A DNA stretch of 64,000 nucleotides from Sungkyunkwania multivorans (lineage in GTDB: Bacteria; Bacteroidota; Bacteroidia; Flavobacteriales; Flavobacteriaceae). Positions within the stretch are counted from its first letter, which is position 1, and each line of letters opens with the position of its first letter. A program made the position numbers and the translations under genes. The stretch spans positions 806,001 to 870,000 of the forward strand of contig NZ_JBHTJH010000004.1 of NCBI RefSeq assembly GCF_042675645.1, given 5' to 3'. Shown here one piece after another: positions 35,611 through 44,386 of this stretch. The notes beneath the pieces are model-generated. The model had not been told where the DNA came from. It ran no database searches and was given only the letters and a program-made list of their open reading frames with translations.

Positions 35611-37263
35611 GTGCTGACTACACTTTCTATTAAAAACTATGCGTTGATCGATGATATCAAAGTCGACTTTACCGACGGGCTCACCATCATTACAGGAGAG
35701 ACGGGCGCGGGAAAGTCTATTTTGTTAGGAGGTCTTTCTCTGGTTTTGGGAAAAAGAGCTGATCTGAACAGTCTGAAGGATACATCTCGTAAATGTATTA
35801 TCGAGGCCTCGTTTAGGATTGAAAATTATGTGCTAAGATCGTTCTTTGATGAGTGTGATCTGGATTATGAGGAACTCACTATCTTAAGAAGGGAGATTCT
35901 TCCCTCTGGAAAGTCCCGTGCCTTTATAAATGATACGCCCGTGACGCTCAACGTCCTAAACGAGCTTGGCGTGCAGCTTATCGATATCCACTCGCAGCAT
36001 CAGACCTTAGAGCTGACGGACAATCAGTTCCAGTTCAAGGTGTTGGATGCGTTGGCCGACGTTTCGGAAGAACTGGAACGCTACAGGAGCGAAGGCAAAG
36101 CCTATAAACAACTGAAGAAGCAATTAAGGGAATTGGTATCCTTCCAACAAGAATCGATAAAAGAGCACGATTATAATACCTTTTTATTCAATGAGTTGGT
36201 CGAGGCTAAATTGCAGCCTGGGATGCTCGCCGAACTAGAGGCTGAATTTGAGACGCTGAACAACATTGAAGAGATAGGCGAAGGCCTTTCCAACGTAATG
36301 GCATTGCTCAATGAAGAGCAAATAGGGATTTTGACCAATCTAAATATGGCCAAAAATGAACTCTCAAAATTGGTGAATTACTCGATACGATATAAAGAAT
36401 TATTCGAGCGTGTAAATAGCAGTCTGATTGAGCTAGATGATCTGTTTGCTGAAGTAGAGGATGCACAGGCTGGTTTGGAAGCAGATCCTTCGAGGTTGTC
36501 GGTCGTTAACGATCGGTTACAACAGATATATGCCTTGCAGAAAAAGCATGGCGTCCAGGAAATACAAGAATTGCTTCATATTCAGCATCAACTTGAAGAA
36601 AAGGTAGGGAAGGCCGAGAACATAGAAGCAGAAATTTCTGAGATGCAAGCCATGGTAGAACAAAAGGAGAACGTCCTAGATACTATTGCAGAAGATATCC
36701 ATGCAAAACGGAACGCTGCGATCCCTAAGCTAAAGGCACAATTAGAGTCCATGTTGGGCGATCTTGGAATGGAAAACGCGCGTTTTAAAATTGAAGTGAC
36801 CCTTCAGGATGCGTATCTTGCCAACGGAAAGGATCAATTGATATTTTTGCTTTCTGCAAACAAGGGGAGTAGTTTTGGAGAACTCAAAAAAGTTGCTTCT
36901 GGAGGCGAGCTATCGCGAATTATGTTGTCCATCAAAGCCATACTTTCGAGATATACCAATTTACCTTCCATTATCTTTGATGAAATAGACACGGGCGTTT
37001 CCGGGGTGATCTCCAATAAGATCGCGGATATTATGCTTATGATGAGTGAGACGATGCAAGTATTCTCTATCACGCACCTTCCGCAGGTTGCGGCCAAAGG
37101 GAATAGCCATTTCAAGGTCTATAAGGAAGATAAGAATGATATTACCTCTACTCATTTGAGAAAATTAAATTCAGAAGAACGTATCGTAGAGATCGCACAG
37201 ATGTTAGGAGGGGAAGCCATTTCAGATGCGGCGATGGCTCATGCTAAACAACTATTGAATTAG
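35611..37263 (+). CDS. recN: DNA repair protein RecN
   Basis: 550-aa SMC-like ATPase acting in double-strand-break repair. Walker A GETGAGKSILLGG (about residues 30-42), long coiled coil (about 150-370, e.g. LLEQLEEKVGKAENIEAEI-type heptads), ABC signature VASGGELSRIML and Walker B LPSIIFDEIDTGVSG, then THLPQVAAKGNSHF. Start GTG at 35611 gives the family N-terminus MLTTLSIKNYALID; no ATG is available. Confidence 0.97.
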   Translation: MLTTLSIKNYALIDDIKVDFTDGLTIITGETGAGKSILLGGLSLVLGKRADLNSLKDTSRKCIIEASFRIENYVLRSFFDECDLDYEELTILRREILPSGKSRAFINDTPVTLNVLNELGVQLIDIHSQHQTLELTDNQFQFKVLDALADVSEELERYRSEGKAYKQLKKQLRELVSFQQESIKEHDYNTFLFNELVEAKLQPGMLAELEAEFETLNNIEEIGEGLSNVMALLNEEQIGILTNLNMAKNELSKLVNYSIRYKELFERVNSSLIELDDLFAEVEDAQAGLEADPSRLSVVNDRLQQIYALQKKHGVQEIQELLHIQHQLEEKVGKAENIEAEISEMQAMVEQKENVLDTIAEDIHAKRNAAIPKLKAQLESMLGDLGMENARFKIEVTLQDAYLANGKDQLIFLLSANKGSSFGELKKVASGGELSRIMLSIKAILSRYTNLPSIIFDEIDTGVSGVISNKIADIMLMMSETMQVFSITHLPQVAAKGNSHFKVYKEDKNDITSTHLRKLNSEERIVEIAQMLGGEAISDAAMAHAKQLLN

Positions 37264-37283
37264 ATCTTTTTGAGCTATCTTTG
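37255..37283 (+). promoter_or_regulatory. fabI promoter (-33 and -7)
   Basis: TTG at 37255-37257 (inside the recN 3' end), 18-base spacer, TATCTTTG at 37276-37283. ATG of fabI follows 32 bases later. Confidence 0.65.
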
Positions 37284-37315
37284 ACCACATAATACAATTA
37301 ACTAATCAACTACAC

Positions 37316-38131
37316 ATGTCATACAATTTATTAAAAGGCAAACGAGGAATCATCTTCGGCGCACTGGACGAAAATTCGATCGCATGGAAGACGGCGGAAC
37401 GCGTTCATGAGGAAGGAGGAACATTCGTTCTCACCAATGCTCCAATAGCCATGCGAATGGGGCAGATAGATGCGCTTGCCAAAAAGACCAATTCCGAGAT
37501 CATCCCAGCAGACGCTACCGATCTTGATGACTTAGAGAATTTGGTACAAAAATCTATGGAGATCCTAGGAGGGAAATTGGATTTTGTTCTTCATTCCATT
37601 GGGATGTCCGTGAACGTTAGGAAAGGACGCCACTATACCGATCAGAAATATGATTGGACTACTAAAGGATGGGACGTTTCGGCGGTCTCTTTTCATAAGG
37701 TTTGTCAGACCATTTTTAAGGCCGATGCGATGAACGAATGGGGCAGCATTGTGGCCTTGACCTACATGGCTGCACAACGAACCTTTCCAGATTATAACGA
37801 TATGGCGGATAATAAGGCCTATTTAGAATCTATAGCACGTAGTTTCGGATATTTCTTCGGAAAAGAGAAGAAGGTACGGGTGAACACCATTTCACAATCA
37901 CCGACCCCAACGACCGCGGGTAAAGGCGTGAAAGGTTTTGATGGCTTTATCAATTACGCCGAAAAAATGTCTCCCTTAGGTAATGCCAGTGCACAAGATT
38001 GTGCCGATTATACGGTAAGTCTCTTCTCTGATCTAACCAGAAAAGTGACCATGCAAAACTTGTTTCACGATGGCGGGTTCTCCAATACCGGAGTTAGCCA
38101 AGAAGTGGTAGAAGAATTTTCAGAAGATTGA
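37316..38131 (+). CDS. fabI: Enoyl-ACP reductase FabI
   Basis: 271-aa NADH-dependent enoyl-ACP reductase completing each round of fatty acid elongation. Cofactor motif GIIFGALDENSIAW at the N-terminus; catalytic Tyr150, Tyr160 and Lys167 correspond to E. coli Tyr146, Tyr156 and Lys163 (ALTYMAAQRTFPDYNDMADNK). Target of triclosan-type inhibitors in other bacteria. Monocistronic: own promoter at 37255-37283 and a strong terminator at 38155-38183. Confidence 0.97.
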   Translation: MSYNLLKGKRGIIFGALDENSIAWKTAERVHEEGGTFVLTNAPIAMRMGQIDALAKKTNSEIIPADATDLDDLENLVQKSMEILGGKLDFVLHSIGMSVNVRKGRHYTDQKYDWTTKGWDVSAVSFHKVCQTIFKADAMNEWGSIVALTYMAAQRTFPDYNDMADNKAYLESIARSFGYFFGKEKKVRVNTISQSPTPTTAGKGVKGFDGFINYAEKMSPLGNASAQDCADYTVSLFSDLTRKVTMQNLFHDGGFSNTGVSQEVVEEFSED

Positions 38132-38154
38132 TCCATTGAGCGATCGAGTCATAG

Positions 38155-38183
38155 GCCACTTTTAAAAGTGGCTTTTCTTTTTC
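38155..38183 (+). terminator. fabI terminator
   Basis: Perfect 18-bp palindrome GCCACTTTT/AAAAGTGGC (38155-38172) followed by TTTTCTTTTT. Confidence 0.9.
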
Positions 38184-38190
38184 GTTTCGC

Positions 38191-38198
38191 TACATTTG
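38191..38198 (+). promoter_or_regulatory. -7 promoter element of YbbR-coaE
   Basis: TACATTTG right after the fabI terminator; start site would be near 38204, which excludes the TTG at 38203 and supports ATG 38212 or 38218. Confidence 0.6.
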
Positions 38199-38211
38199 TT
38201 TCTTGAGAATC

Positions 38212-39183
38212 ATGACTATGTTAAGACAAATATTGCGTTTCCTATTCGAGGAATTCTTGCGAAAACTGAAAATGAAGATATTCTTGATCTTCTTAGGGGT
38301 TTCGCTGATACTCTGGTTCATTACCAAGCTTTCAATGAACTATACAGGGGTGGTAAGCGCCAGAGTTCTTTATAGTCAACTAGCAGGGGATAAACTTTTG
38401 CTAAATCGCGATGACCCTGAGATCCCGTTGCTGGTTTCCACTAATGGCTACCGAATGCTGGGATATCTTTTTACACCACCAAAGGTAAAGGTAAACGCGT
38501 CTGGTGCCACACAAATACAAGGAGTAAATCATTACATCACCACTTTTGAACAATTCAATGCATTGGCACAGCAACTCCCTGGTGATGTGAAGTTGGAAAG
38601 GATCGCACTGGATTCACTTTTTTTGGATCTAGGCGTTAATAAGACAAAACGAATTCCTGTGACCTCCATGCTGGAAGTGAATTTCAAAAAAGGGTTTTCA
38701 CTCTACTCAGAAATTAAACTGCAACCAGATTCCATTACAGTTTCCGGAGCGGAGAATCTCATTGATAGCTTGCAACTTCTGACGACCGAGGAGAAGCAAT
38801 TACAGGAAATATCACAAGATTTCGAGGAGCCTTTGCGTTTAGATATTCCAGCCATCTACGGTGGCCTTGATTTTTCTGCGACCAGCGTGGTGGCCAAAGG
38901 AGTGGTGGATAGATTTACCGAGAAGTCTGTTGTCGTACCAATTTCTTTAAAAAATGTCCCTGAAGGGAAAGAGGTCAAGCTTTTTCCTGCCGAAGTAACG
39001 GTGCGCTACAATGTGGCCTTTCAAGACCTGGAAGCGGTCAATGTTTCACAATTTGTCATTGAATGTGATTTTGCATCGTTGAATGAAAATCAAAATTTAG
39101 TGGCAACCATAGTTTCTTCCCCAGAAAAGGCACGTATGCCAAGAATAGTGAACAATGATATAGATTATCTGATCAAACAATGA
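38212..39183 (+). CDS. YbbR-like domain protein (CdaR-related)
   Basis: About 323 aa. One membrane helix near the N-terminus (IFLIFLGVSLILWFITKL) anchors extracytoplasmic YbbR repeats: VNKTKRIPVTSMLEVNFKKG region (about 145-210) and ...VVVPISLKNVPEGKEVKLFP (about 245-320). In Firmicutes the YbbR protein CdaR regulates CdaA; a CdaA gene is at the left edge of this window but far away, so a similar pairing here is only inference. I start at ATG 38212 (TTG 38203 lies at the predicted transcription start). Overlaps coaE as ATGA. Confidence 0.85.
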   Translation: MTMLRQILRFLFEEFLRKLKMKIFLIFLGVSLILWFITKLSMNYTGVVSARVLYSQLAGDKLLLNRDDPEIPLLVSTNGYRMLGYLFTPPKVKVNASGATQIQGVNHYITTFEQFNALAQQLPGDVKLERIALDSLFLDLGVNKTKRIPVTSMLEVNFKKGFSLYSEIKLQPDSITVSGAENLIDSLQLLTTEEKQLQEISQDFEEPLRLDIPAIYGGLDFSATSVVAKGVVDRFTEKSVVVPISLKNVPEGKEVKLFPAEVTVRYNVAFQDLEAVNVSQFVIECDFASLNENQNLVATIVSSPEKARMPRIVNNDIDYLIKQ

Positions 39184-39767
39184 TGGTAGTTGGATTAACG
39201 GGTGGCATTGGAAGTGGTAAGACCACAGTTGCTGTAATGTTCGAGAAGCTTGGCGTTCCGATATATATCGCGGATGTCGAGGCCAAGAAATTGATGAATG
39301 AAGAAGAGGATGTGAAGCATAAGGTCATCGAACTGCTTGGGCCAGAAGCCTATGTAGAGGGCGAATTGAATAGATCGTATATTGCATCCAAGGTATTTTT
39401 TGATAAAGAGCTTTTGGTTCGCTTGAACAATATTGTACATCCAGCGGTCGGCGATCATTTTGATCGATGGAAAGAGAAACAAAAGGCTCCCTACGTGATC
39501 AAGGAAGCAGCAGTCCTATTCGAAAATGATGCCTATAAATTATGTGACAAGATCATTACCGTAATGGCACCGGTAGAAGTTCGTATTTCTAGAGTTTTAG
39601 AAAGAGATGATACCACACGAGACGCGATAGAAGCACGTATTTCTAACCAATGGACAGATGAAGAAAAGACGGCACTTTCCGATTATGTGATCCACAATGT
39701 TCTCCTCGAAGATACCCAAAAACAAGTTGCGAAAATACATGCAGAACTTTTGGATTTAGTAGTATAA
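39180..39767 (+). CDS. coaE: Dephospho-CoA kinase CoaE
   Basis: Phosphorylates dephospho-CoA in the last step of CoA synthesis. 195 aa; P-loop GGIGSGKT at residues 8-15, IYIADVEAKKLM region with the catalytic Asp, NNIVHPAV, and AAVLFENDAYKLCD. Complete. Start overlaps the YbbR stop; a two-component gene pair follows after 81 bases. Confidence 0.96.
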   Translation: MMVVGLTGGIGSGKTTVAVMFEKLGVPIYIADVEAKKLMNEEEDVKHKVIELLGPEAYVEGELNRSYIASKVFFDKELLVRLNNIVHPAVGDHFDRWKEKQKAPYVIKEAAVLFENDAYKLCDKIITVMAPVEVRISRVLERDDTTRDAIEARISNQWTDEEKTALSDYVIHNVLLEDTQKQVAKIHAELLDLVV

Positions 39768-39777
39768 TTCTTTCAAT

Positions 39778-39809
39778 TTGTTAACAATTTTGTTAACCTT
39801 AGGTTAAAA
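39778..39809 (+). promoter_or_regulatory. Phased GTTAA direct repeats, candidate response-regulator site
   Basis: Three GTTAA cores begin at 39780, 39792 and 39803, i.e. 12 and 11 bases apart (TTGTTAACAATT, TTGTTAACCTTA, GGTTAAAACC). The array ends 27 bases upstream of the -7 box of the histidine kinase gene. Tandem half-sites about one helical turn apart are the usual layout for OmpR/PhoB-type regulators. Confidence 0.5.
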
Positions 39810-39835
39810 CCAAAACAGTCAAGCAGCTAAACCTT

Positions 39836-39843
39836 TAATTTTG
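39836..39843 (+). promoter_or_regulatory. -7 promoter element of the two-component operon
   Basis: TAATTTTG, 5 bases before the kinase ATG at 39849, predicting a leaderless mRNA. Confidence 0.55.
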
Positions 39844-39848
39844 ACCAA

Positions 39849-41426
39849 ATGAGTAAACGGTTATTCATTTCTTTAGTGGCGTTAATGAGCTTGTCGTTGA
39901 TGGGAATCATCTTTGTGCAGGGTTATTGGATCAAAACGACGGTAGACAATAAGGAGGAGCAGTTTTCTATGAATGTAAATCAGGTGCTTAAATCGGTATC
40001 TGAGAAGATTAGAAAGAATGAGATCCGAGATTACTATGCCACGCTAGACAAGATGGTAGATAGTTTGAAGATACCTAAGGATTCCGTTTATACCCAAGTA
40101 TTTCAGTTTATAAGCAGGGATGACCAAAACAACAAAACATACGTGTATTCTCACGGTGTTTTAGAAGAGGATTACAACATCACTGCATCGTTCTTTGACA
40201 GCTCTATAGAAGATACCGCGACAGTTAAAGATTATTCCAGTGTGGAGACCACCACGATCATCACAGAGTCTTTCGATGAAGAGATGGGGAATATGTCGAT
40301 TGCGGAAAAAAATCGTAGGGTCGAAAATCTTTCGGCCTTAGATGAGGTAAAATTTGAAGCTAGCCTAGAACGCGTTGCCAAGCAAAAACCCATTCACAAA
40401 CGCTTGGATAAGACCAAGCTCGAATTGATGCTGGAAAGTGAATTGTTGGACAGAGGCATTGATACTCACTATGAATATGGCGTTTATAGTAACGGCTTGG
40501 CCACAAAAGTAAAAACCACCAACTACACTCCCCAGAAAGAATCAGTTCCTTATGTGATTCCGCTTTTTGTGGATTCTCGAGGTAATAGCGACTTCGATCT
40601 GGTCGTTTTCTTTCCAAAGAAAAAGAAGTTTTTGATCTCTCAGATCATTTGGATGGCACTCTTGTCCATCATTTTTACCCTGATCATCGTTATCGCATAC
40701 TCAAGCGCATTGTACCAGTTGATCAAGCAGAAACAAATTTCGGAGATCAAGACCGACTTTATCAATAATATGACGCACGAGTTTAAGACGCCCATAGCGA
40801 CCATCAATCTTGCATTGGATGCCATTAAGAATCCAAAGGTGATCGATGATAAAGATAAAGTAAAGCGCTATCTCGGCATGATTCGTGATGAGAATAAGAG
40901 GATGCACGCACAGGTAGAGAACGTTCTTAGGATATCCAAACTTGAAAAAAATCAATTGGACATCGGTAAGGACAGAGTACTGATGCACGACCTAGTCAAA
41001 GAGGCCATTGCCCATGTCTCCTTGATCGTTCAAGATCGAAAGGGATATGTGAACATGCACCTCGAAGCAGAAAGAGCCGAAGTTTTGGGTAATGACATGC
41101 ATCTCACCAATGTATTGGTCAATATTTTGGACAATGCTATAAAATATTCGCCAAACGCGCCCAAAATCGATGTATTTACAGAAAATGTAAAAAATCACAT
41201 AGTAATAAAGGTGCAAGATCAAGGAAGCGGAATGAGTAAGGCAGCACTGAAACGCGTTTTCGAAAAATTCTATAGAGAGCATACAGGAAATATACATAAC
41301 GTCAAAGGTCATGGTTTGGGATTGGCCTATGTTAAAAGAATCATTGAAGATCACCAAGGCGAAGTATATGCCGACAGTGAAAAAGATAAAGGAAGCACAT
41401 TTTATATAAAGTTACCTTTGATATAA
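39849..41426 (+). CDS. Sensor histidine kinase (RprX-like)
   Basis: 525-aa membrane kinase. Helix 1 at about 5-25, a 235-residue periplasmic sensor region rich in acidic residues, helix 2 at about 262-288, then HisKA with phospho-acceptor His310 in NNMTHEFKTPIATIN, and HATPase_c with N box ILDNAIKYSPNAP, G1 VQDQGSGMS, F box FEKFYREH and G2 KGHGLGLAYV. No HAMP or PAS is evident. The next gene is its cognate regulator. YbbR - coaE - kinase - regulator is a conserved flavobacterial order; the pair resembles Bacteroides RprXY. Signal unknown. Confidence 0.94.
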   Translation: MSKRLFISLVALMSLSLMGIIFVQGYWIKTTVDNKEEQFSMNVNQVLKSVSEKIRKNEIRDYYATLDKMVDSLKIPKDSVYTQVFQFISRDDQNNKTYVYSHGVLEEDYNITASFFDSSIEDTATVKDYSSVETTTIITESFDEEMGNMSIAEKNRRVENLSALDEVKFEASLERVAKQKPIHKRLDKTKLELMLESELLDRGIDTHYEYGVYSNGLATKVKTTNYTPQKESVPYVIPLFVDSRGNSDFDLVVFFPKKKKFLISQIIWMALLSIIFTLIIVIAYSSALYQLIKQKQISEIKTDFINNMTHEFKTPIATINLALDAIKNPKVIDDKDKVKRYLGMIRDENKRMHAQVENVLRISKLEKNQLDIGKDRVLMHDLVKEAIAHVSLIVQDRKGYVNMHLEAERAEVLGNDMHLTNVLVNILDNAIKYSPNAPKIDVFTENVKNHIVIKVQDQGSGMSKAALKRVFEKFYREHTGNIHNVKGHGLGLAYVKRIIEDHQGEVYADSEKDKGSTFYIKLPLI

Positions 41427-41442
41427 AATTTGAAAAAGAATT

Positions 41443-42156
41443 ATGGAAACAGCTAATAAGAAAATTTTACTTGTAGAGGACGACCCAAATTTTGGGACCG
41501 TATTGAAGGATTATTTATCGATGAACGATTTTGATGTCGTTCTTGCGAAGAATGGCATGGAGGGATTTGAAAAATTCAAGAGAGACAATTATGATCTCTG
41601 TATCTTGGATGTGATGATGCCTTATAAGGATGGCTTTACCTTGGCCAAAGAGATAAGAGAACGCAATGCCGACGTGCCGATCATCTTTTTGACGGCCAAA
41701 ACCATGAAAGAAGACGTGCTCAAAGGATATAAGGTTGGAGCAGATGACTATCTCAATAAGCCTTTCGACAGCGAAGTGCTGTTGTTTAAGATCAAGGCGA
41801 TCATGCAGCGAAAAGCCAATGATTCTGTGGCAGACAGCAAACAATTTGAATTTCAGATAGGGAATTTCCACCTGAACAGCAAACTGCGCTTCCTTACCTA
41901 TAAAGACGAAGAGCCGATAAAGCTGTCGCCGAAGGAAAACGAATTGTTACGTTTATTGGCACTACATGAAAATGATCTGATGCCTAGAGAATTGGCCTTG
42001 ACCAAGATATGGAGGGACGACAATTACTTTACCTCGAGAAGTATGGACGTGTATATTGCCAAACTTCGTAAGTACCTTAAAAAGGATGATCTCGTGGAGA
42101 TACTAAATATCCACGGTGAAGGATTTAGATTGGTGATCAAGAGCGAGGCGGAATAG
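41443..42156 (+). CDS. OmpR/PhoB-family response regulator (RprY-like)
   Basis: 237 aa. Receiver domain residues 6-120 with acidic pocket EDD (12-14), phospho-acceptor Asp56 in CILDVMMP, Thr in FLTAKT and Lys in NKPFD; winged-helix trans_reg_C domain about 133-232 with LSPKENELLRLLALHEND and SRSMDVYIAKLRKYL. Follows the kinase by 16 bases and ends at a terminator. Probably binds the GTTAA repeats at 39778 to control its own operon (inference). Confidence 0.95.
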   Translation: METANKKILLVEDDPNFGTVLKDYLSMNDFDVVLAKNGMEGFEKFKRDNYDLCILDVMMPYKDGFTLAKEIRERNADVPIIFLTAKTMKEDVLKGYKVGADDYLNKPFDSEVLLFKIKAIMQRKANDSVADSKQFEFQIGNFHLNSKLRFLTYKDEEPIKLSPKENELLRLLALHENDLMPRELALTKIWRDDNYFTSRSMDVYIAKLRKYLKKDDLVEILNIHGEGFRLVIKSEAE

Positions 42157-42180
42157 CAATGCATTTTACATTTTATATAG

Positions 42181-42210
42181 AAAAAGCCTGAAATTTATCA
42201 GGCTTTTTTT
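42181..42210. terminator. Terminator after response regulator
   Basis: AAAAAGCCTGA / TCAGGCTTTTT stem (42181-42191, 42198-42208) with a 6-base loop; symmetric A and T runs allow use on both strands. Confidence 0.88.
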
Positions 42211-42281
42211 ATTGTGAAATGCTCTACATATGCTAAATCCTCTATTTGTAATGTAGATTTGATGTGAATCAGACCACCATA

Positions 42282-42318
42282 CCTAGGACTTAAATCCTAG
42301 GCTAGTTTATTTTTTCTT
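42282..42318. repeat. Near-perfect CCTAGGA palindrome
   Basis: CCTAGGA (42282-42288) and TCCTAGG (42295-42301) form a 20-bp palindrome with one inner mismatch; downstream lies a T-rich stretch (TTTATTTTTT). It sits between the terminator at 42181 and the 3' end of the cyclotransferase gene. Could be a second terminator or a protein site. Confidence 0.45.
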
Positions 42319-42366
42319 TGCTTGCCAATGTCCAAAACTGGCAAAAGCAGTTTTCCCTTGTTAGCG

Positions 42367-43401
42367 CTATTCCACTACAATCTCCACCTCGAACAACTTG
42401 TCCCAGTTCTTGCCGGTGACAAAAAATGTGTTCGTATCTGGGTTGTACGCTACGCCATTCAACACATCCAAATTGTCATGCTGCGTCACTCTTTTCTTAA
42501 GGGCGCTAAAGTCTACAACCGCTTCCACCGCACCATTGGAGGGGTCTATGACGGCCACACCGTTCTTCTGCCAGATGTTGGCATAGATCTTCCCATTGGC
42601 ATATTCTAGCTCGTTCACACTTTTTATCTTCGCCTTGTTGGTATAAATTTGAATAAATCCTTTTTCCACCAAGGTCTCAGGGTCCAAGGTCCATATCTTC
42701 TCGGTTCCATCCGATTTATAGATGACCTTGCCATCGTTGCACAGGCCCCAACCTTCTCTGCTCTTACCATAGGCAAAAGAAGATAGCTTTTCTAAGGTTT
42801 CTGGGTCATATACAAATCCGGTCTTCGATTGCCAGGTAAGTTGATATAGTTTATCATTGAGGATGGTGATGCCCTCACCGAAGTAGCGCTCAGATAGGGC
42901 TACTTGTTTGAGGATCTCTCCTTTGGTATGATCGATCTTTCTCAAGGAGGATCTTCCGCGTTGCCCTGTTCCTTCGTAGAGATAACCATTATAGAACTCC
43001 AGGCCTTGTGTGAAAGCATCTCGGTCGTGCGGAAATTCATTCAATACATGGAAGGTGTATATCTTAGGGGCCGTGTTCGATAGTAGTGTCACTTTTTTTG
43101 TGGTCTTTTCAACATTGCCTTCGGAAAATACCGTGGCCGTCAAGATCTTTTCTCCTAATTTTTGGTCGGTAATACTAAAGGTTTCTAGGATGCTTCTACC
43201 TTCAAGACTGAACTGTACCGAATCGATGGTCTTTCCCTTCGGATTCTTTATCTCCAGTGATACAGACTCTCCTAATTGAAAGCTGCTTTTCTTTCCCACC
43301 AGCTCAATTGTAAAACTCGATATTTTAGATTTCTTATCTCCACCACAATTGGCGAGTACGATGGTTAATATGAACAGTATGAACAGATTGAAAAACTTCA
43401 T
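42367..43401 (-). CDS. Glutaminyl-peptide cyclotransferase lipoprotein
   Basis: 344 aa. Lipoprotein signal peptide (VLANC, Cys19), a first beta-sandwich domain (about 25-105), then a beta-propeller of the Glu_cyclase_2 family: FPHDRDAFTQGLEFYNGYLY, GTGQRGRSSLRKID, VALSERYFGEGIT, NELEYANGKIYANIW and LNGVAYNPDTNTFFVTGKNW in successive blades. It converts N-terminal Gln of exported proteins to pyroglutamate. At least ten exported proteins in this window have predicted mature N-terminal Gln, consistent with an active role. Convergent with the response regulator gene. Confidence 0.93.
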   Translation of the reverse strand: MKFFNLFILFILTIVLANCGGDKKSKISSFTIELVGKKSSFQLGESVSLEIKNPKGKTIDSVQFSLEGRSILETFSITDQKLGEKILTATVFSEGNVEKTTKKVTLLSNTAPKIYTFHVLNEFPHDRDAFTQGLEFYNGYLYEGTGQRGRSSLRKIDHTKGEILKQVALSERYFGEGITILNDKLYQLTWQSKTGFVYDPETLEKLSSFAYGKSREGWGLCNDGKVIYKSDGTEKIWTLDPETLVEKGFIQIYTNKAKIKSVNELEYANGKIYANIWQKNGVAVIDPSNGAVEAVVDFSALKKRVTQHDNLDVLNGVAYNPDTNTFFVTGKNWDKLFEVEIVVE

Positions 43402-43454
43402 GTGAACAATTTATTTTGAGCAAGGTATTCAATAAAATTAAGACCTAAAAATCG

Positions 43455-43485
43455 TTGGACAAATATAAAAAGGGTCGTATCTTTG
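43455..43485 (+). promoter_or_regulatory. ffs promoter (-33 and -7)
   Basis: TTG at 43455-43457, 20-base spacer, TATCTTTG at 43478-43485; 5 bases later the SRP RNA stem starts, which calibrates start-site distance for this -7 motif. Confidence 0.8.
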
Positions 43486-43490
43486 CAGTC

Positions 43491-43584
43491 GGCAAGTCCT
43501 ACACGACCAGCTCCCTTTGAATCCCCCAGGGCGGGAACGCAGCAAGGGTATTAGGTTGTAGCGGTGCGATGTAGGTAGCTTGCC
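43491..43584 (+). ncRNA. ffs: Signal recognition particle RNA (small bacterial type)
   Basis: About 94 nt. Terminal stem GGCAAG / CTTGCC (43491-43496, 43579-43584) extends inward with CCTAC / GTAGG; the apical helix-8 region carries the Ffh-binding signature around GGGCGGGAACGCAGCAAGG with the GGAA tetraloop. A T7 run after the stem terminates transcription. The RNA pairs with Ffh to target membrane proteins co-translationally. An ORF on the opposite strand (43499-43690) is an artefact of this gene. Confidence 0.92.
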
Positions 43585-43696
43585 TTTTTTTGTACCCCAA
43601 ACTCAGCGATTTTCTACCTTTTATTTTTCCTAGCTCCCATTTTTTTAATGTAGCTTTGTCTTCATAGAATTTTACATATAAACAACACAAAAAAGA

Positions 43697-44350
43697 ATGA
43701 AATTTTTTATCGACACGGCAAATCTAGACCAGATCAAAGAAGCACAGGAGCTCGGGATCTTGGACGGAGTCACAACAAACCCCTCCCTAATGGCCAAAGA
43801 AGGAATTACCGGCCATGACAATATCCTTAAACATTATGTTGATATCTGCGAGATCGTCGATGGCGATGTTTCGGCAGAGGTGATCGCTACCGACTTCGAA
43901 GGCATCGTAAAAGAAGGGGAGGCCCTTGCAGAATTACATCCTCAAATCGTTGTAAAGGTGCCCATGATCAAAGATGGTGTAAAGGCGATAAAGTACTTCA
44001 GCGACCAAGGCATCAAGACCAATTGTACCTTGGTCTTCTCACTTGGCCAAGCGTTGCTAGCGGCAAAAGCAGGCGCAACCTATGTATCACCCTTCATCGG
44101 GCGATTGGACGATATTAGCACTGATGGTCTTGGACTGATCGCAGATATCCGAGAGGTATATGATAACTATGGTTTTGAAACGCAAATATTGGCCGCTTCA
44201 GTGCGTCATGCAATGCATGTGATCGAATGTGCCAAGTTAGGTTCTGATGTGATGACAGGGCCGCTTTCTTCGATCGTTGGACTTTTAAAACATCCTTTGA
44301 CCGACATCGGACTAGAAAAGTTCTTGGCAGATTATAAGAAAGGAAACTAA
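43697..44350 (+). CDS. fsa: Fructose-6-phosphate aldolase / small transaldolase
   Basis: 217-aa TalC/Fsa-type transaldolase. Class I TIM barrel beginning MKFFIDTANLDQIKEA; Schiff-base Lys87 in IVVKVPM; TNPSLMAKEG, NCTLVFSLGQALLAAKAGA and VSPFIGRLDDI are typical. Flavobacterial members are annotated as fructose-6-phosphate aldolase and may act as the pentose-phosphate transaldolase; which activity dominates cannot be read from sequence. Convergent with the next gene, separated by a perfect bidirectional terminator. Confidence 0.93.
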   Translation: MKFFIDTANLDQIKEAQELGILDGVTTNPSLMAKEGITGHDNILKHYVDICEIVDGDVSAEVIATDFEGIVKEGEALAELHPQIVVKVPMIKDGVKAIKYFSDQGIKTNCTLVFSLGQALLAAKAGATYVSPFIGRLDDISTDGLGLIADIREVYDNYGFETQILAASVRHAMHVIECAKLGSDVMTGPLSSIVGLLKHPLTDIGLEKFLADYKKGN

Positions 44351-44386
44351 AACAGGAGAAGCAACCGGGAAATTTTATTGATTCAT

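Noticed and set aside
43499..43690. 63-codon ORF on the minus strand
   Set aside because: It is the opposite strand of the SRP RNA gene; composition is not protein-like.
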